The notes: generated by a model from the letters alone, not told the origin. 64,000 bases of DNA from RHLJ01 sp965212165 (GCA_965212165.1 OZ243096.1:620001-684000), one strand, 5' to 3'; shown: positions 27,388 through 36,758, numbered from the stretch's first letter. A program made the numbers and translations.

Positions 27388-28095
27388 TTATGCCTGTTTT
27401 TTAGGTGCTGGAGATTGAAGTAGATCAATGAAATCAGCAGAAGCATTCTCAAGTTCGAAAATGGATCGATTGATTTTACCTAATAGAAAATTATAAAAAC
27501 CGAAGGCAATCAACCCAACTATAAGGCCAGCAGCTGTAGTGATTAACGCTTCCCAAATACCACCAGCTAAAGCGCTTGGATTCACATTTCCCTGAAGAGA
27601 CTGAATATCCATAAATGCTTCAATCATACCGGTAACGGTTCCAGTGAAACCAATAAGTGGTGCAACTCCTGCTATTGTTGCTAACCAATTCATTCGCTTT
27701 TCGAGGAAGAAAATCTCTTTTTTCCCAGCATTATCAATAGCATCCTCAATATCTCGAATTGGTCTACCTAAACGCTTAATACCTGCTTTAATAATTCGAG
27801 CAAGTGGTTTATCAAAATCTTCACAGTAAGCAATAGCTTCTCCTTGCTTTGCTGATTTTAACATTCCCTCAATAGTATTCAAGAATGGAGTAGTGTCGGT
27901 ATGTGACCTAGAAAGAGCACTCCATCGTTCAGCAATTACATAAATGGAGATTAAAAATAGTACTAAAATTGGGATCATTAGTACTCCCCCTTCAACCATT
28001 AAATCAAAAAATGAAATTTGATCGGTTTGAAGAGCTAATGATAACGAATCTGCTACTGCAGAAGAGTCTTGCAAAAGAAAAAGAGCAATGTTCAT
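27388..28095 (-). CDS. exbB: MotA/TolQ/ExbB proton channel family protein
   Basis: 235 residues with three membrane helices (about 33-53, 143-165, 182-205). The conserved TolQ/ExbB part is IAGVAPLIGFTGTVTGMIEAF...LAGGIWEALITTAAGLIVGLIAFGFYNFL. It forms the pentameric channel of the TonB motor. It follows the HU-SPOR gene by 8 bases and precedes exbD by 2, so energy transduction is transcriptionally tied to the preceding envelope genes. Confidence 0.92.
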   Translation of the reverse strand: MNIALFLLQDSSAVADSLSLALQTDQISFFDLMVEGGVLMIPILVLFLISIYVIAERWSALSRSHTDTTPFLNTIEGMLKSAKQGEAIAYCEDFDKPLARIIKAGIKRLGRPIRDIEDAIDNAGKKEIFFLEKRMNWLATIAGVAPLIGFTGTVTGMIEAFMDIQSLQGNVNPSALAGGIWEALITTAAGLIVGLIAFGFYNFLLGKINRSIFELENASADFIDLLQSPAPKKQA

Positions 28096-28103
28096 GTAGA
28101 TGT

Positions 28104-29819
28104 TTAGTTTATAATTCTTTTAATAAAATAACTTTGTTTGAGTTTAGCGTCCATGTTCTCTGATGCTATTGCAGCATCAGTTAGGCTTGGAAACTGGCCA
28201 ATACTTACTCGCCATAATGTTCCATAACGCTCTGAAGCTATAGGAGTTACAAGTGCACGATAACCTTCTTCTGTTAATTCTTTTTGCTTAACAAATGCAT
28301 TTGCTTCAACGCTTAAGGAATAAAGTACGATGGTGTAACCATCATTTGCATCAGCATTAACAACTCCATTCAAACCATATTTATTCTGTTCTGAAGGAAC
28401 TTCTGCTGTTGAATTTGATACTGGTACCTCAACAACCTCTTCTTGTTCCTGTATAGGCGGAGGTGGTGGATTTTGAGCAGTTGCAACTTCTTCTTGCTGA
28501 GGAGGCTCTGTCTGCTGCACTGGAGATTGTACTGGTGGGGTTACTGGCTGTATAGTTACATTAGATGCAACTTGAGGAGTAATACCTGGAATATTTATAA
28601 TACTAAAGTAGCCTAATCCTAGCGTAGTTCCGGTGAGAATCACAAATACAAGTACTATATAAAGCCAAACCGGAGTAGGTGCAGAGTCTTTCTTTGGTTT
28701 TAATGGCTTATCTTTTTGCTTTTTCTCTGGTTGAACTTCTTCTTTCTTTTTAGGTTCAATTCCAGATGAAATATTTGTTATAACTGGAACAATATCTTCT
28801 GGCTCATCTTCAACTTCTTCTTCTAAAAGCTCATTTTCTAGATCTAAGAATGGATCGTCAAAATCGTCCATATCAATTCCTTCCGTCTGATCTTCTTGAG
28901 CAGTGGTAAGATCATGGTCTGGTTTATTTTCCTCATCAGATTCAGATATCACTTCATCGAGGGCTTCTTCTACTACTTCGAGTTCTTCTTCTGGCTCCTT
29001 TTTTTCTATTTCTTCTACCTCTGAGTGCTCTTCATTTTCGAGTTCACCAAAAATATCATCATCAAGTAACCCTGCATCCATTTCATCGGATGGTATTATC
29101 GAATTCTCTTCCGCCATCAAGTTTGAGAGTTCAGCATCTAAACCTGAAACCGATTCTTCAGCTTGCGAGTCCTCGTCGGCAATCTCTTCCCCAAAAATAT
29201 CATCAAATGTAGAGTCGTCTATTGGTTCTAAGTCTTGATCTTCTTCAATATTTCGCTCTGAAAATCCTTCACCCATTAAGCTAGAAAGCAGGTTATTTGC
29301 TCCTTCATCATCTTCTCTATGAGCTTCAATACCCCATTCTTCTGGCCCAGGTTTGAACTCTTCATCCTCATGATCGAGTTTCTTTTTTGCGTCTACCCCA
29401 AAAATCAGTTCTTCATCAGAGTGTTCTTCACTACCAATACTCTTCTCATCGAATTCTTCTACTAATCCAGCAAATGGGTCTCTTTTTGAATCTTCGTCAG
29501 AATCAAGATCTTGAAGATCTGAAAATGGATCCTCATCCGTTTTTTCCTCTTTCTTAACTTGATCTTCTTCCAATTCAATGGGCTCCATGCCCACGTACTT
29601 AAAATTTATTTCCGTTTCTAAATCTTTTGAAGGGATAAATAAAACTCTGTCTCCGATACCACTAAATATACCAAACCCATCTATTTCATAAGCCTCACCA
29701 TCCGCAACCGCTTGATTGATTTCTTCAATTAATTCAGCCACTTGCTTCTTTACTTTCTCAGCTTCTATTCCTGAAGTATCTGCAAGTAGTTCTAAAAATT
29801 GGTTATGATCAATATGCAT
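28104..29819 (-). CDS. HU-like / SPOR fusion membrane protein
   Basis: 571 residues in an unusual order. Residues 1-82 look like an HU/IHF fold of the CCDC81-like type found in Bacteroidota (FLELLADTSGIEAEKV...EAYEIDGFGIFSG) but without the DNA-binding arm. Residues 83-360 are a strongly acidic, low-complexity stretch with several repeated short motifs (DPFSDL, DDIFGE, DDPFLDL). A basic segment (PKKKE...KPKK) and one membrane helix (383-405) follow, then a Pro/Gln-rich linker, and a SPOR domain at about 493-571 (YTIVLYSLSVEANA...LWRVSIGQFPS) that should bind denuded peptidoglycan at division sites. The HU part would be cytoplasmic and the SPOR part periplasmic. Likely a link between nucleoid or cytoplasmic partners and the septal wall; this is inference. 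Confidence 0.8.
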   Translation of the reverse strand: MHIDHNQFLELLADTSGIEAEKVKKQVAELIEEINQAVADGEAYEIDGFGIFSGIGDRVLFIPSKDLETEINFKYVGMEPIELEEDQVKKEEKTDEDPFSDLQDLDSDEDSKRDPFAGLVEEFDEKSIGSEEHSDEELIFGVDAKKKLDHEDEEFKPGPEEWGIEAHREDDEGANNLLSSLMGEGFSERNIEEDQDLEPIDDSTFDDIFGEEIADEDSQAEESVSGLDAELSNLMAEENSIIPSDEMDAGLLDDDIFGELENEEHSEVEEIEKKEPEEELEVVEEALDEVISESDEENKPDHDLTTAQEDQTEGIDMDDFDDPFLDLENELLEEEVEDEPEDIVPVITNISSGIEPKKKEEVQPEKKQKDKPLKPKKDSAPTPVWLYIVLVFVILTGTTLGLGYFSIINIPGITPQVASNVTIQPVTPPVQSPVQQTEPPQQEEVATAQNPPPPPIQEQEEVVEVPVSNSTAEVPSEQNKYGLNGVVNADANDGYTIVLYSLSVEANAFVKQKELTEEGYRALVTPIASERYGTLWRVSIGQFPSLTDAAIASENMDAKLKQSYFIKRIIN

Positions 29820-29821
29820 GA

Positions 29822-30019
29822 CTACCCCTTTTGTTCTGCTTTAAATTCTATGGTATCTCGTGGTGGCTTCATTACCGTTGTGCCATCCGCAGTCCTTTCT
29901 TGTTTTTGATTGTAATGAACCGATTTAAACGTACCTAATCCTGTAATTTCTACAGTATTCTTCATAATCATTTGATCACGAATTACTATCCCAAAAGCCT
30001 TTAAAAAATCTTTAGTCAT
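29822..30019 (-). CDS. Short HU-family DNA-binding protein
   Basis: 65-residue protein matching the second half of HU: helix 2 and the GLGTF turn (KNTVEITGLGTFKSVHYN) and the arm region (QERTADGTTVMKPPRDTIEF). The first HU helix, about 20 residues, is absent, and the frame upstream runs straight into the stop of the barrel gene, so this is not a mis-called start. ATG 30019 follows that stop after 3 bases. It is directly upstream of the HU-SPOR fusion. It may dimerise with it or with full-length HU encoded elsewhere; DNA binding is unproven. Confidence 0.7.
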   Translation of the reverse strand: MTKDFLKAFGIVIRDQMIMKNTVEITGLGTFKSVHYNQKQERTADGTTVMKPPRDTIEFKAEQKG

Positions 30020-30022
30020 AGT

Positions 30023-31744
30023 TTAGAATTTAAATGTTAACCCTCCGAAGGCTTGGAGTGGACGCTCCTGATAGCCTTCCCAAATTTCGTATTTTTGCCC
30101 CAAAATATTCAATACTTTTGCATAAACACCAAATCTGTTATTTATTTGATATTCGGCACCAGCATTTAATAACACAAATGCCTTCAAATCGTCCGTAGAA
30201 GATGGTGCTTCTCTTTTATCAATATATTCTGCCCAACTTGTAATTTTTAGGCTCGAAATTGGTTTATATGAAAATGAACCGTTTACTCCCAATCGCTCTT
30301 CAAAAGGAATATTACCACCACTTTCAAGTTTAGGTCGGCGAGCATAAAACCGAGTATCAAACCAAAATTTCTCAGGCACTAGCTGCTGTGTTATTCCACC
30401 AAAAAACTCAAAGATATTAGCCTTTGCAAAGTTTACTTCGTAAAAACTATACGTTTGAGCAACACCAACATTTTGATTCACTCGTTGGTAATATGCATAG
30501 TTTTTTGTTAGTTCATAGCTAATTCCTCCAAAAATTCGATTCCCTTCAAGACCTTGAAAAGCAACTTCACCAAATAAGCCCGATGTATAACTGTGCTGTA
30601 GTGCGGTTTGGTGATTTAAAAACCTATTAGTTTGATGGTGATAAAGAACCGTATTCATTTCAGGGGCTCCAAAAGCACGCCCCGTTATTACAAGAGCATC
30701 TTTTAAATTGTATCGAACTTTAAGTTCTGGAGTAAAGTAGACTCTATTCGAAAACCCATCAGATAAATACGAAAAACCAGCATTCGCTGTTATATGAGTA
30801 CTAAAATCTAAAAGCTTTCTATATTCGATGGAAGCTCGGGTATCTATCCATTGTTGCGAGCCACCTTGAGATGTAAATAAATAATTTCCACCAGCTATTG
30901 AGCCATTAACCTGAAATGTCTCATATAATCGGCTTCCTGCCCAAAACTTTGAAAATGATGCATCAACTACTTGCTCTTTTATCTCTCCAGTAAGAGTTGA
31001 ATTTCCAGCAAGAACATCAATACCTATTGCGTTTCCTTTGAGTTTAAGCTCCCAGCCTTCGAGAGCATTCTCTGTATTTGTTATTGTAAGATCACCACCA
31101 ATAGCTAAGTATTCTTTTTTGGCTGTTTCGCCAATTAGAGCTTGCTGAGTGTTGTCAAGATTGAACATCCTATTGAAATCACTTAGGAAGCTTGCACCAA
31201 CAGCCACATTTAATTTTTCATTTACTTTTGTATTGTACCTCAAATCCCCATCAAAAAATCTAAAACTACTTAACTGATCATCGAGGTGACCTTCAGTTGA
31301 GCGATAATTCACATTACTTGAAAGAGCCGACTTTTTATTAATTCCATGATAAAAATATCCCTCAACTTCAGGAGTAACAAAATTTCCTATACCCGCTTTC
31401 ACTAATCCAGTTGTACGACTTGGTGTTCTAAGAATGGATCGCTGAGGTGGTTCGGGTCTATCTAGTTGAGTTATCGCAATATTTGCAACAGCCTCGTCTC
31501 TAGATTCCATAAAGGGCATTCTATTGGGGTCGATCCTAAAAACTCTTGGCTTAGGGTTGAATCCCAAAATGGGTTGTCGTCTTAGTCCAGGAAAGCGAGC
31601 TCTAAACTCACTTCTAATTTCGATATCCTGAGGATTAATTTCTGGCAAGAGCGAGTTCTGTGGGTTTCCTCCTGCAGTTTGAGCCTGAGTCTCAACACAA
31701 AAAAGCAGCGCAAATAAAATAAGTGTGATATGTCGGAGCATCAT
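30023..31744 (-). CDS. Outer-membrane beta-barrel (TonB-dependent receptor-like, no plug)
   Basis: 573 residues, signal peptide ending ETQAQ. After a 100-residue Arg/Pro-rich N-terminal region (RARFPGLRRQPILGFNPKPR) come alternating amphipathic strands typical of a large barrel (GLVKAGIGNFVTPEVEGYFY, YEVNFAKANIFEFFGGITQQ). The end, NRFGVYAKVLNILGQKYEIW...PLQAFGGLTFKF, is the characteristic last strands of TonB-dependent receptors with terminal Phe. There is no recognisable plug domain or TonB box. First gene of the operon running through HU-like genes to exbB-exbD-tonB, 3 bases before the next gene. Possibly a structural barrel rather than a transporter. Confidence 0.7.
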   Translation of the reverse strand: MMLRHITLILFALLFCVETQAQTAGGNPQNSLLPEINPQDIEIRSEFRARFPGLRRQPILGFNPKPRVFRIDPNRMPFMESRDEAVANIAITQLDRPEPPQRSILRTPSRTTGLVKAGIGNFVTPEVEGYFYHGINKKSALSSNVNYRSTEGHLDDQLSSFRFFDGDLRYNTKVNEKLNVAVGASFLSDFNRMFNLDNTQQALIGETAKKEYLAIGGDLTITNTENALEGWELKLKGNAIGIDVLAGNSTLTGEIKEQVVDASFSKFWAGSRLYETFQVNGSIAGGNYLFTSQGGSQQWIDTRASIEYRKLLDFSTHITANAGFSYLSDGFSNRVYFTPELKVRYNLKDALVITGRAFGAPEMNTVLYHHQTNRFLNHQTALQHSYTSGLFGEVAFQGLEGNRIFGGISYELTKNYAYYQRVNQNVGVAQTYSFYEVNFAKANIFEFFGGITQQLVPEKFWFDTRFYARRPKLESGGNIPFEERLGVNGSFSYKPISSLKITSWAEYIDKREAPSSTDDLKAFVLLNAGAEYQINNRFGVYAKVLNILGQKYEIWEGYQERPLQAFGGLTFKF

Positions 31745-31815
31745 CGTGCGAATGGGTTTTCTGAAGGTACTAAATTTTAGAGCAAGGTTTAAGCCCTTAG
31801 CTAACGAAAAGATGT

Positions 31816-31836
31816 ACTCCAGCCTAAAGCTGAAGT
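31816..31836 (-). terminator. Hairpin between flippase and barrel genes
   Basis: 8-base arms ACTCCAGC / GCTGAAGT with one mismatch and loop CTAAA, just after the flippase stop on the minus strand. No direct T-run follows, so it could be a weak terminator or an mRNA-stabilising hairpin. Confidence 0.35.
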
Positions 31837-31838
31837 TC

Positions 31839-32855
31839 CTAAACCTTAGATCTTATTTTAAGAGAAAGGTATTTATCAATTGCTAGACAAGTTGGAGCTA
31901 TAATTATCACTAACAACAAAGTTGCAGCATGAGTTATTGTTGCAAAGGCTAAGCCCGTAACCTCAGGAACTGCGTATAAAACAAATAAACTATATGTGAT
32001 GAAGTAATGATAACTACCTACTCCACCAGGCGTTGGAATTGATATTCCCACAGCAGAGACCATCGTAAGAACTACTGCATCAGCAAAAGAAAGATTGAAC
32101 GTGTCTTGTAAATCAAACATCCAAAAAGGAATGAAGATCATCAAAATATAAAGTAGCCATATAAGTGCTGTATAAACTACAAATAGAGGCCAGTTTTTAA
32201 GTGTTCTAATTGCAAGAACTCCGGAGAAAAAGCTTTTTCCTGTTTCTTTAATCTTAGTGATGAAGTTTGCAAACTTTCCATTTCCTTTACTTAAGCGCTT
32301 TATTAAAAAGAATACAGCTATCCCAACTCCAATAGCTATTAACCCATATTTAAATAGCCCACTAATTAATGATGAAACAACTTTGGGATCGGTAAAATCA
32401 ATATTAAAAAGTCGAGACAGTATTTCAGCATCCGAGATCATAAAGAAACCCACGAAAGCCATAATCATAAGCATACTTACAACGTCCACAATTCTTTCAA
32501 GAACAATGGTTCCAATTATCTTTGAGTTGCTTTCTCCAATTTGACGGGCGACATAAACTGGGCGAGTAATTTCACCAAGTCGAGGAAAAGGGATGTTGGT
32601 AAGATAGCCGAACATAACTCCCGTAAATAGTGTGAAACGGTGTGGGATTACTCCACCATCGTTAAATAGCATTCGCCAGCGTTCGGCCCGAATAAAATGC
32701 GCCATTATTAACGAGATTGTAAATGGAAACACCCAACCCCAACTCATCTCACGAGAAGCTTCAAGTATCTCTGAAAATTCTACATTTCTAAAGGCAAGCC
32801 ACAAAAAAAGTGCTGCGAAGGCAACACTCAATAAAATTTTTAAAAACTTATTCAT
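31839..32855 (-). CDS. YbhN/LPG-synthase-TM family membrane protein (flippase-like)
   Basis: 338-residue integral membrane protein of the UPF0104/lysylphosphatidylglycerol synthase transmembrane family, with about eight helices. Family features are the ERWRMLF after helix 2, FGYLTNIPFPRLGEITRPVYVARQ, VLERIVDVVSML and SAVGISIPTPGGVGSYHYFITY. No catalytic aminoacyl-transferase domain is attached. Members are thought to move lipids or lipid-linked sugars across the membrane. Last gene of gcvT-comB-ftsK-lolA-flippase, 6 bases after lolA; with LolA next door an envelope-building role is likely. Confidence 0.85.
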   Translation of the reverse strand: MNKFLKILLSVAFAALFLWLAFRNVEFSEILEASREMSWGWVFPFTISLIMAHFIRAERWRMLFNDGGVIPHRFTLFTGVMFGYLTNIPFPRLGEITRPVYVARQIGESNSKIIGTIVLERIVDVVSMLMIMAFVGFFMISDAEILSRLFNIDFTDPKVVSSLISGLFKYGLIAIGVGIAVFFLIKRLSKGNGKFANFITKIKETGKSFFSGVLAIRTLKNWPLFVVYTALIWLLYILMIFIPFWMFDLQDTFNLSFADAVVLTMVSAVGISIPTPGGVGSYHYFITYSLFVLYAVPEVTGLAFATITHAATLLLVIIIAPTCLAIDKYLSLKIRSKV

Positions 32856-32861
32856 TCCGAA

Positions 32862-33491
32862 TTAAAACCTCATATCAACTATCTCTGCATCTTCAGGATA
32901 TTCAAGATTAAATGTTTGATCTGTTAATCGCTCAAACTTTCCATTACTAAATGTGGTGATTATGAGATTATCGGCGAAGTCATAAGCTGTAATTTTCAAT
33001 GGTTCGAGCATTTCATTTACTTCAATCTCAACTTTTATAAAAGTAGCAAAATCATCATCGGTTACTAAGGTTATTAGTGTATTCCCATTAGCAATTTTTT
33101 TCTCTGATGCCGAATAGGTTTCATCAATTCCACTTAGCATTTTGGATGGAGCAAAATCATCTTCTTCAGGGTCATATTCACTTATAATTACTCGATTTCG
33201 AGCTCCTTCATATACTCTTGATATCTCTCCATCAACTACAATAATTTTATCGTCGCTTTCCAATTTATACCCAACTCGATCAATCCAAATAAGACCATCA
33301 GAGTTTACTGTCTCATCTGTGTATGCATCAATGTAGGTATGTTTAAAAGATGCTTGGAAAACAGAATTCTCATCAAACCTAGTTTTCAATTCTGTAAATG
33401 CCGTACTCTGTGCTTGTACATGTGAGATAGATACTATTATCCCAAAAACTAACAGTAGAGACGCTTTTTCTTTAAAGGTCTTTAAGTCCAT
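32862..33491 (-). CDS. lolA: LolA-like outer-membrane lipoprotein carrier protein
   Basis: Periplasmic chaperone that carries lipoproteins from LolCDE to the outer membrane. From ATG 33491 it has 209 residues with a signal peptide (KASLLLVFGIIVSISHVQA) and the LolA half-barrel: FQASFKHTYID, SDGLIWIDRVGYKLESDD, IIVVDGEISRVYE, EPLKITAYDFADNLIITTF. AGGAG lies 7 bases before this ATG, which overlaps the ftsK end by 20 bases. A frame extending to 33575 would only read ftsK sequence. It is placed between ftsK and the flippase. The LolC/E-like permease is 31 kb away. Confidence 0.88.
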   Translation of the reverse strand: MDLKTFKEKASLLLVFGIIVSISHVQAQSTAFTELKTRFDENSVFQASFKHTYIDAYTDETVNSDGLIWIDRVGYKLESDDKIIVVDGEISRVYEGARNRVIISEYDPEEDDFAPSKMLSGIDETYSASEKKIANGNTLITLVTDDDFATFIKVEIEVNEMLEPLKITAYDFADNLIITTFSNGKFERLTDQTFNLEYPEDAEIVDMRF

Positions 33492-36018
33492 CCAGAATCT
33501 CCTGTAGCTCTTCTTCTTCCTGTACGAGAACATCTCGTGCCGTACTTCCTTGATATGGTCCAACAATCCCTGCATTAAATAATTGATCTATTATACGTCC
33601 GGCTCGGTTATAACCTATCTTCAACTTTCGCTGGAGAAGGGATACCGATCCTTGTTGATGGAGAATCACTACTTTCGCAGCTGTCTCAAACATGTCATCT
33701 ATATCTTCTAACGGATCTGGGATGCCGGCATTGTCCTCTTTTATAATTGGTAAGTGGAAAGGCTGCTTATAACCTGCTTGCTCACCTACAAAAGCATTAA
33801 TTCTTTCAACTTCTTCGGTAGATACAAAAGCATTCTGGATTCTTGTCATACCAGCCCCATTTGTAAACAACATATCTCCCATACCAACAAGTTGGTCGGC
33901 ACCACCAACATCTAAAATAGTTCTGGAATCTACCTTAGAAGCTACTTGATAAGCAATTCTCGCCGGGAAATTTGCTTTGATTGTTCCTGTAATTACATTT
34001 ACAGAGGGTCGTTGAGTTGCAACAACCATATGAATACCAACCGCACGAGCAAGCTGAGCAATACGTGCAATAGGTTCTTCAATTTGCTTACCTGCTGTCA
34101 TCATTAAATCTGCAAGCTCATCAATTATAACTACAATATATGGTAGATGGCGATGTCCAAGGTCTTCTTCCAATTCATTATCCTTGAATTTAGCATTATA
34201 TGCTTTGATGTCTCGAACCATTCCCATTTTAAGGAGATCATAGCGATCATCCATTTCTTTACACACACTATTAAGTGTTTCAAGAGCTTTAGTAGTATCG
34301 GTGATAATTGGCTCTTCGGCATCGGGTAACATTGCCAAAAAGTGATTCTGAATATTCCGATATAATGATAGTTCGATCTTCTTTGGATCGATCATTACAA
34401 ATTTGAGATTATCAGGGTGACATTTATATAGTAAACAGGTAATGATTGTATTAATACCAACAGACTTACCTGACCCAGTTGCACCTGCTACTAACAAATG
34501 TGGCATTTTTGTAAGATCCATCATAAACACTTCGTTCTCGATGGTTTTTCCAAATGCGACTGGGAGTACCATGTCAGTCTCAACAAATTTCTTAGTATTT
34601 ATAACCTGTTTGATGTAAACCGTTTCGCGGGTTGTATTAGGAACTTCAATACCGACAGCTGATTTTCCGGGTATTGGAGTTAGCATCCTTAATCCCTTCG
34701 ACGCAGTTGCCATTTTAAGATCATTTGAATAACTCTCAATCTTACTAATCTTAACATCGGGCGCAGGCTCTAATTCATACAGTGTTACTGTTGGGCCAAC
34801 AATTGCATTGATAGCCACAATCTCAATTTTGTGACGCTTAAGTTTATCAAGGATGATGCGCTTATTTTCCTTGATTTCTTCCAAATCTACTTCATTCCCT
34901 TCATTTGGAGGGGTATTAAGTAGATCAATAGTTGGAAACTTATATTTAATTACTGGAAGTTCTTTTGCTTTATCCGCATTTATTTTGTCTAAATCTTTTT
35001 CTCCAGCCTCTTCATCACCTTCCCCTTTATAAATTGCGACTTCAACATCATCCTCTTCATCAGCATTTTCAGGTTTAGGCGTACTCTTTTCAATTACTGC
35101 TCTTTGACGAGTATCTAATGTCTTTACTTCTGCTTTCTCTTCTTCAATTCGCTTACGGTCTTGCTCTTCTGATTTCTGAACTATTTCATCAATACTCGGT
35201 TTAACTGAAACAGCTTCGTCTCTCGTTTTTGCTTCTGCAATTTGAACTTTTTTAATAGTAGCTTGACGTTCTTTTTCTGCCTTCTCTGACTCTTTTTCTT
35301 CTTTCTTTAGTTCAATTTCAGCTTTTTTACTAGCAATCCTTTCTTCGCGTTCTGCAATTTTCTGAGCTTTCTTTTCTTCTCGAGCGATTCGAGATTCTTC
35401 CATTTTTTCACGAACTCCATCCCACCATATCTTCACATTGTCGATCGTCTTTTGAAGATCACGATCCCAGAATAGTAGGAGAGTAACAAGTACGAGTACA
35501 GAAAGAATAAAGATCGATGCAATTCCAGTAATATTTTGAAGTATTCTGGAGATAGCAATTCCTGCTCCACCGCTCCATACCGAATCTTCAGGAAAATCTG
35601 CATTCTGATTTAACCAGCCAATAAATGTTGAAAGAAGCACCATGCCCCAAACAGATAAAATATTGAGCCAATTATTTTGATTGAAAGGTCGGTGCCTCAA
35701 TACGTGCCAACCATTATATCCTATTAAAAGTGCAAATAGAATGCTTGTATATCCAAAAAGCGTATACACTAAAAAATGTGAAATGTACGCACCAACTGGC
35801 CCAAGCCAATTTTGAACTAGACGAGAATTTGCATCAGGATTAAAGAGGTCGGTAAAACTAAGACTTCTCGCATATTGATAGTCTTCTGGTGTATATGAAA
35901 GTATACTTAAGCCAAGTAGCACGGCTATAGCAATTACAATAATTCCAACAATCTCAACTTTACGAGCTGAATCTAATCCTTGTGGTGTACCTGCTGTATT
36001 TAGTTTTTTCTTAGCCAT
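33472..36018 (-). CDS. ftsK: FtsK/SpoIIIE DNA translocase
   Basis: Septal DNA pump that moves chromosome termini and helps dimer resolution at division. 848 residues: four N-terminal membrane helices (from about residue 26 to 190), then an unusually charged Lys/Glu coiled-coil linker (EERIASKKAEIELKKEEKES and more), then the motor. Walker A GATGSGKS is at 512-519, Walker B is VVIIDELADLMM, and LARAVGIHMVVATQRPSVNVI is the typical RecA-like core. The C-terminal gamma winged helix (VSLLQRKLKIGYNRAGRIIDQL) reads KOPS-like sites. It overlaps comB by 8 bases and lolA by 20. Length and order are normal. Confidence 0.95.
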   Translation of the reverse strand: MAKKKLNTAGTPQGLDSARKVEIVGIIVIAIAVLLGLSILSYTPEDYQYARSLSFTDLFNPDANSRLVQNWLGPVGAYISHFLVYTLFGYTSILFALLIGYNGWHVLRHRPFNQNNWLNILSVWGMVLLSTFIGWLNQNADFPEDSVWSGGAGIAISRILQNITGIASIFILSVLVLVTLLLFWDRDLQKTIDNVKIWWDGVREKMEESRIAREEKKAQKIAEREERIASKKAEIELKKEEKESEKAEKERQATIKKVQIAEAKTRDEAVSVKPSIDEIVQKSEEQDRKRIEEEKAEVKTLDTRQRAVIEKSTPKPENADEEDDVEVAIYKGEGDEEAGEKDLDKINADKAKELPVIKYKFPTIDLLNTPPNEGNEVDLEEIKENKRIILDKLKRHKIEIVAINAIVGPTVTLYELEPAPDVKISKIESYSNDLKMATASKGLRMLTPIPGKSAVGIEVPNTTRETVYIKQVINTKKFVETDMVLPVAFGKTIENEVFMMDLTKMPHLLVAGATGSGKSVGINTIITCLLYKCHPDNLKFVMIDPKKIELSLYRNIQNHFLAMLPDAEEPIITDTTKALETLNSVCKEMDDRYDLLKMGMVRDIKAYNAKFKDNELEEDLGHRHLPYIVVIIDELADLMMTAGKQIEEPIARIAQLARAVGIHMVVATQRPSVNVITGTIKANFPARIAYQVASKVDSRTILDVGGADQLVGMGDMLFTNGAGMTRIQNAFVSTEEVERINAFVGEQAGYKQPFHLPIIKEDNAGIPDPLEDIDDMFETAAKVVILHQQGSVSLLQRKLKIGYNRAGRIIDQLFNAGIVGPYQGSTARDVLVQEEEELQEILDGLKDL
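33499..33503 (-). promoter_or_regulatory. Shine-Dalgarno site for lolA inside ftsK
   Basis: AGGAG on the minus strand, 7 bases before ATG 33491; it decides the lolA start within the 3' end of ftsK. Confidence 0.6.
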
Positions 36019-36748
36019 TTAAATTTGTAATTATTCCGTCCTTCATTCCCGGAAGCACATCAAATGCATCTACATTGCAACAAAAAGGAATATCTTCTTT
36101 AGGTGCTAAATTTCTAAGTCTATAAGCATGATCGCTTTTACCTATAGTTTCTTCTAAAGAATCCCCAAATTTCTCAAACAAACCAAATGCAACTTTTGCC
36201 CCATCTTTGGTTGAATCAGGTAGGTTTCCATCACATAATTTGTGAAGTAGTGAGCCTGCAAACATAGTGTCTTCTAATGCTAATCTACCTCTCCAGCCCG
36301 AGCATATTAGTACGATTTCGTCATCGTGTTCTTTTAAAGCATTCAATATGCTTTGTTGATTTAAAAAAGATCCGATATATATCCGGTTTGCAAGACTCGC
36401 TTTTTTAATCGCCTTAGTTCCATTTGTAGTATTAAAGATCAATGTCTTATTTGCTACAACTTCTTCTGTATACTCAAGTGGTGAATTTCCTAGATGATAC
36501 CCTTCAATTTTAATACCATCTTTTTCGCCACAGAGCATAAAATCATTCTGATCCATGGTACGAGCAATTTTTCCCGCGTCACTCATATCTGCAACTGGAA
36601 TTATTTTTTTTGCTCCATGTTGAATTGCTGTCACTATCGAAGATGAAGCTCTTAAAATATCAATAATAACTGCACTTTTACCTCTAAGCTCCTCCTCCTG
36701 GAAGGCTTGTGCCGATGCAAACACATCGATATATCTAAAATCTGGCAT
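36011..36748 (-). CDS. comB: 2-phosphosulfolactate phosphatase (ComB-like)
   Basis: 245-residue ComB-family enzyme, which hydrolyses 2-phosphosulfolactate to sulfolactate with Mg2+. Family landmarks are VIIDILRASSSIVTAI, GEKDGIKIEGYHLGNSPLEY, LIFNTTNGTKAIKKA, VLICSGWRGRLALEDTMFAG and the C-terminal PFCCNVDAFDVLP. In methanogens this step leads to coenzyme M; in bacteria it is tied to sulfolactate or sulfonate metabolism. It lies in an operon of unrelated jobs (gcvT 10 bases upstream, ftsK overlapping by 8). Its product could feed sulfonate or sulfonolipid pathways in this phylum, but no other such gene is seen here. Confidence 0.85.
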   Translation of the reverse strand: MPDFRYIDVFASAQAFQEEELRGKSAVIIDILRASSSIVTAIQHGAKKIIPVADMSDAGKIARTMDQNDFMLCGEKDGIKIEGYHLGNSPLEYTEEVVANKTLIFNTTNGTKAIKKASLANRIYIGSFLNQQSILNALKEHDDEIVLICSGWRGRLALEDTMFAGSLLHKLCDGNLPDSTKDGAKVAFGLFEKFGDSLEETIGKSDHAYRLRNLAPKEDIPFCCNVDAFDVLPGMKDGIITNLNG

Positions 36749-36758
36749 AATTCCTCTC

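Noticed and set aside
28903..29238. Open plus-strand frame rich in serine opposite the HU-SPOR gene
   Set aside because: It is the mirror of the acidic Glu/Asp-rich low-complexity coding region, which reads as Ser-rich on the other strand; no protein-like content.
33492..33575. Longer lolA reading frame starting inside ftsK
   Set aside because: The extra 28 residues are basic ftsK-overlap sequence and would bury the signal peptide; a ribosome site supports ATG 33491.
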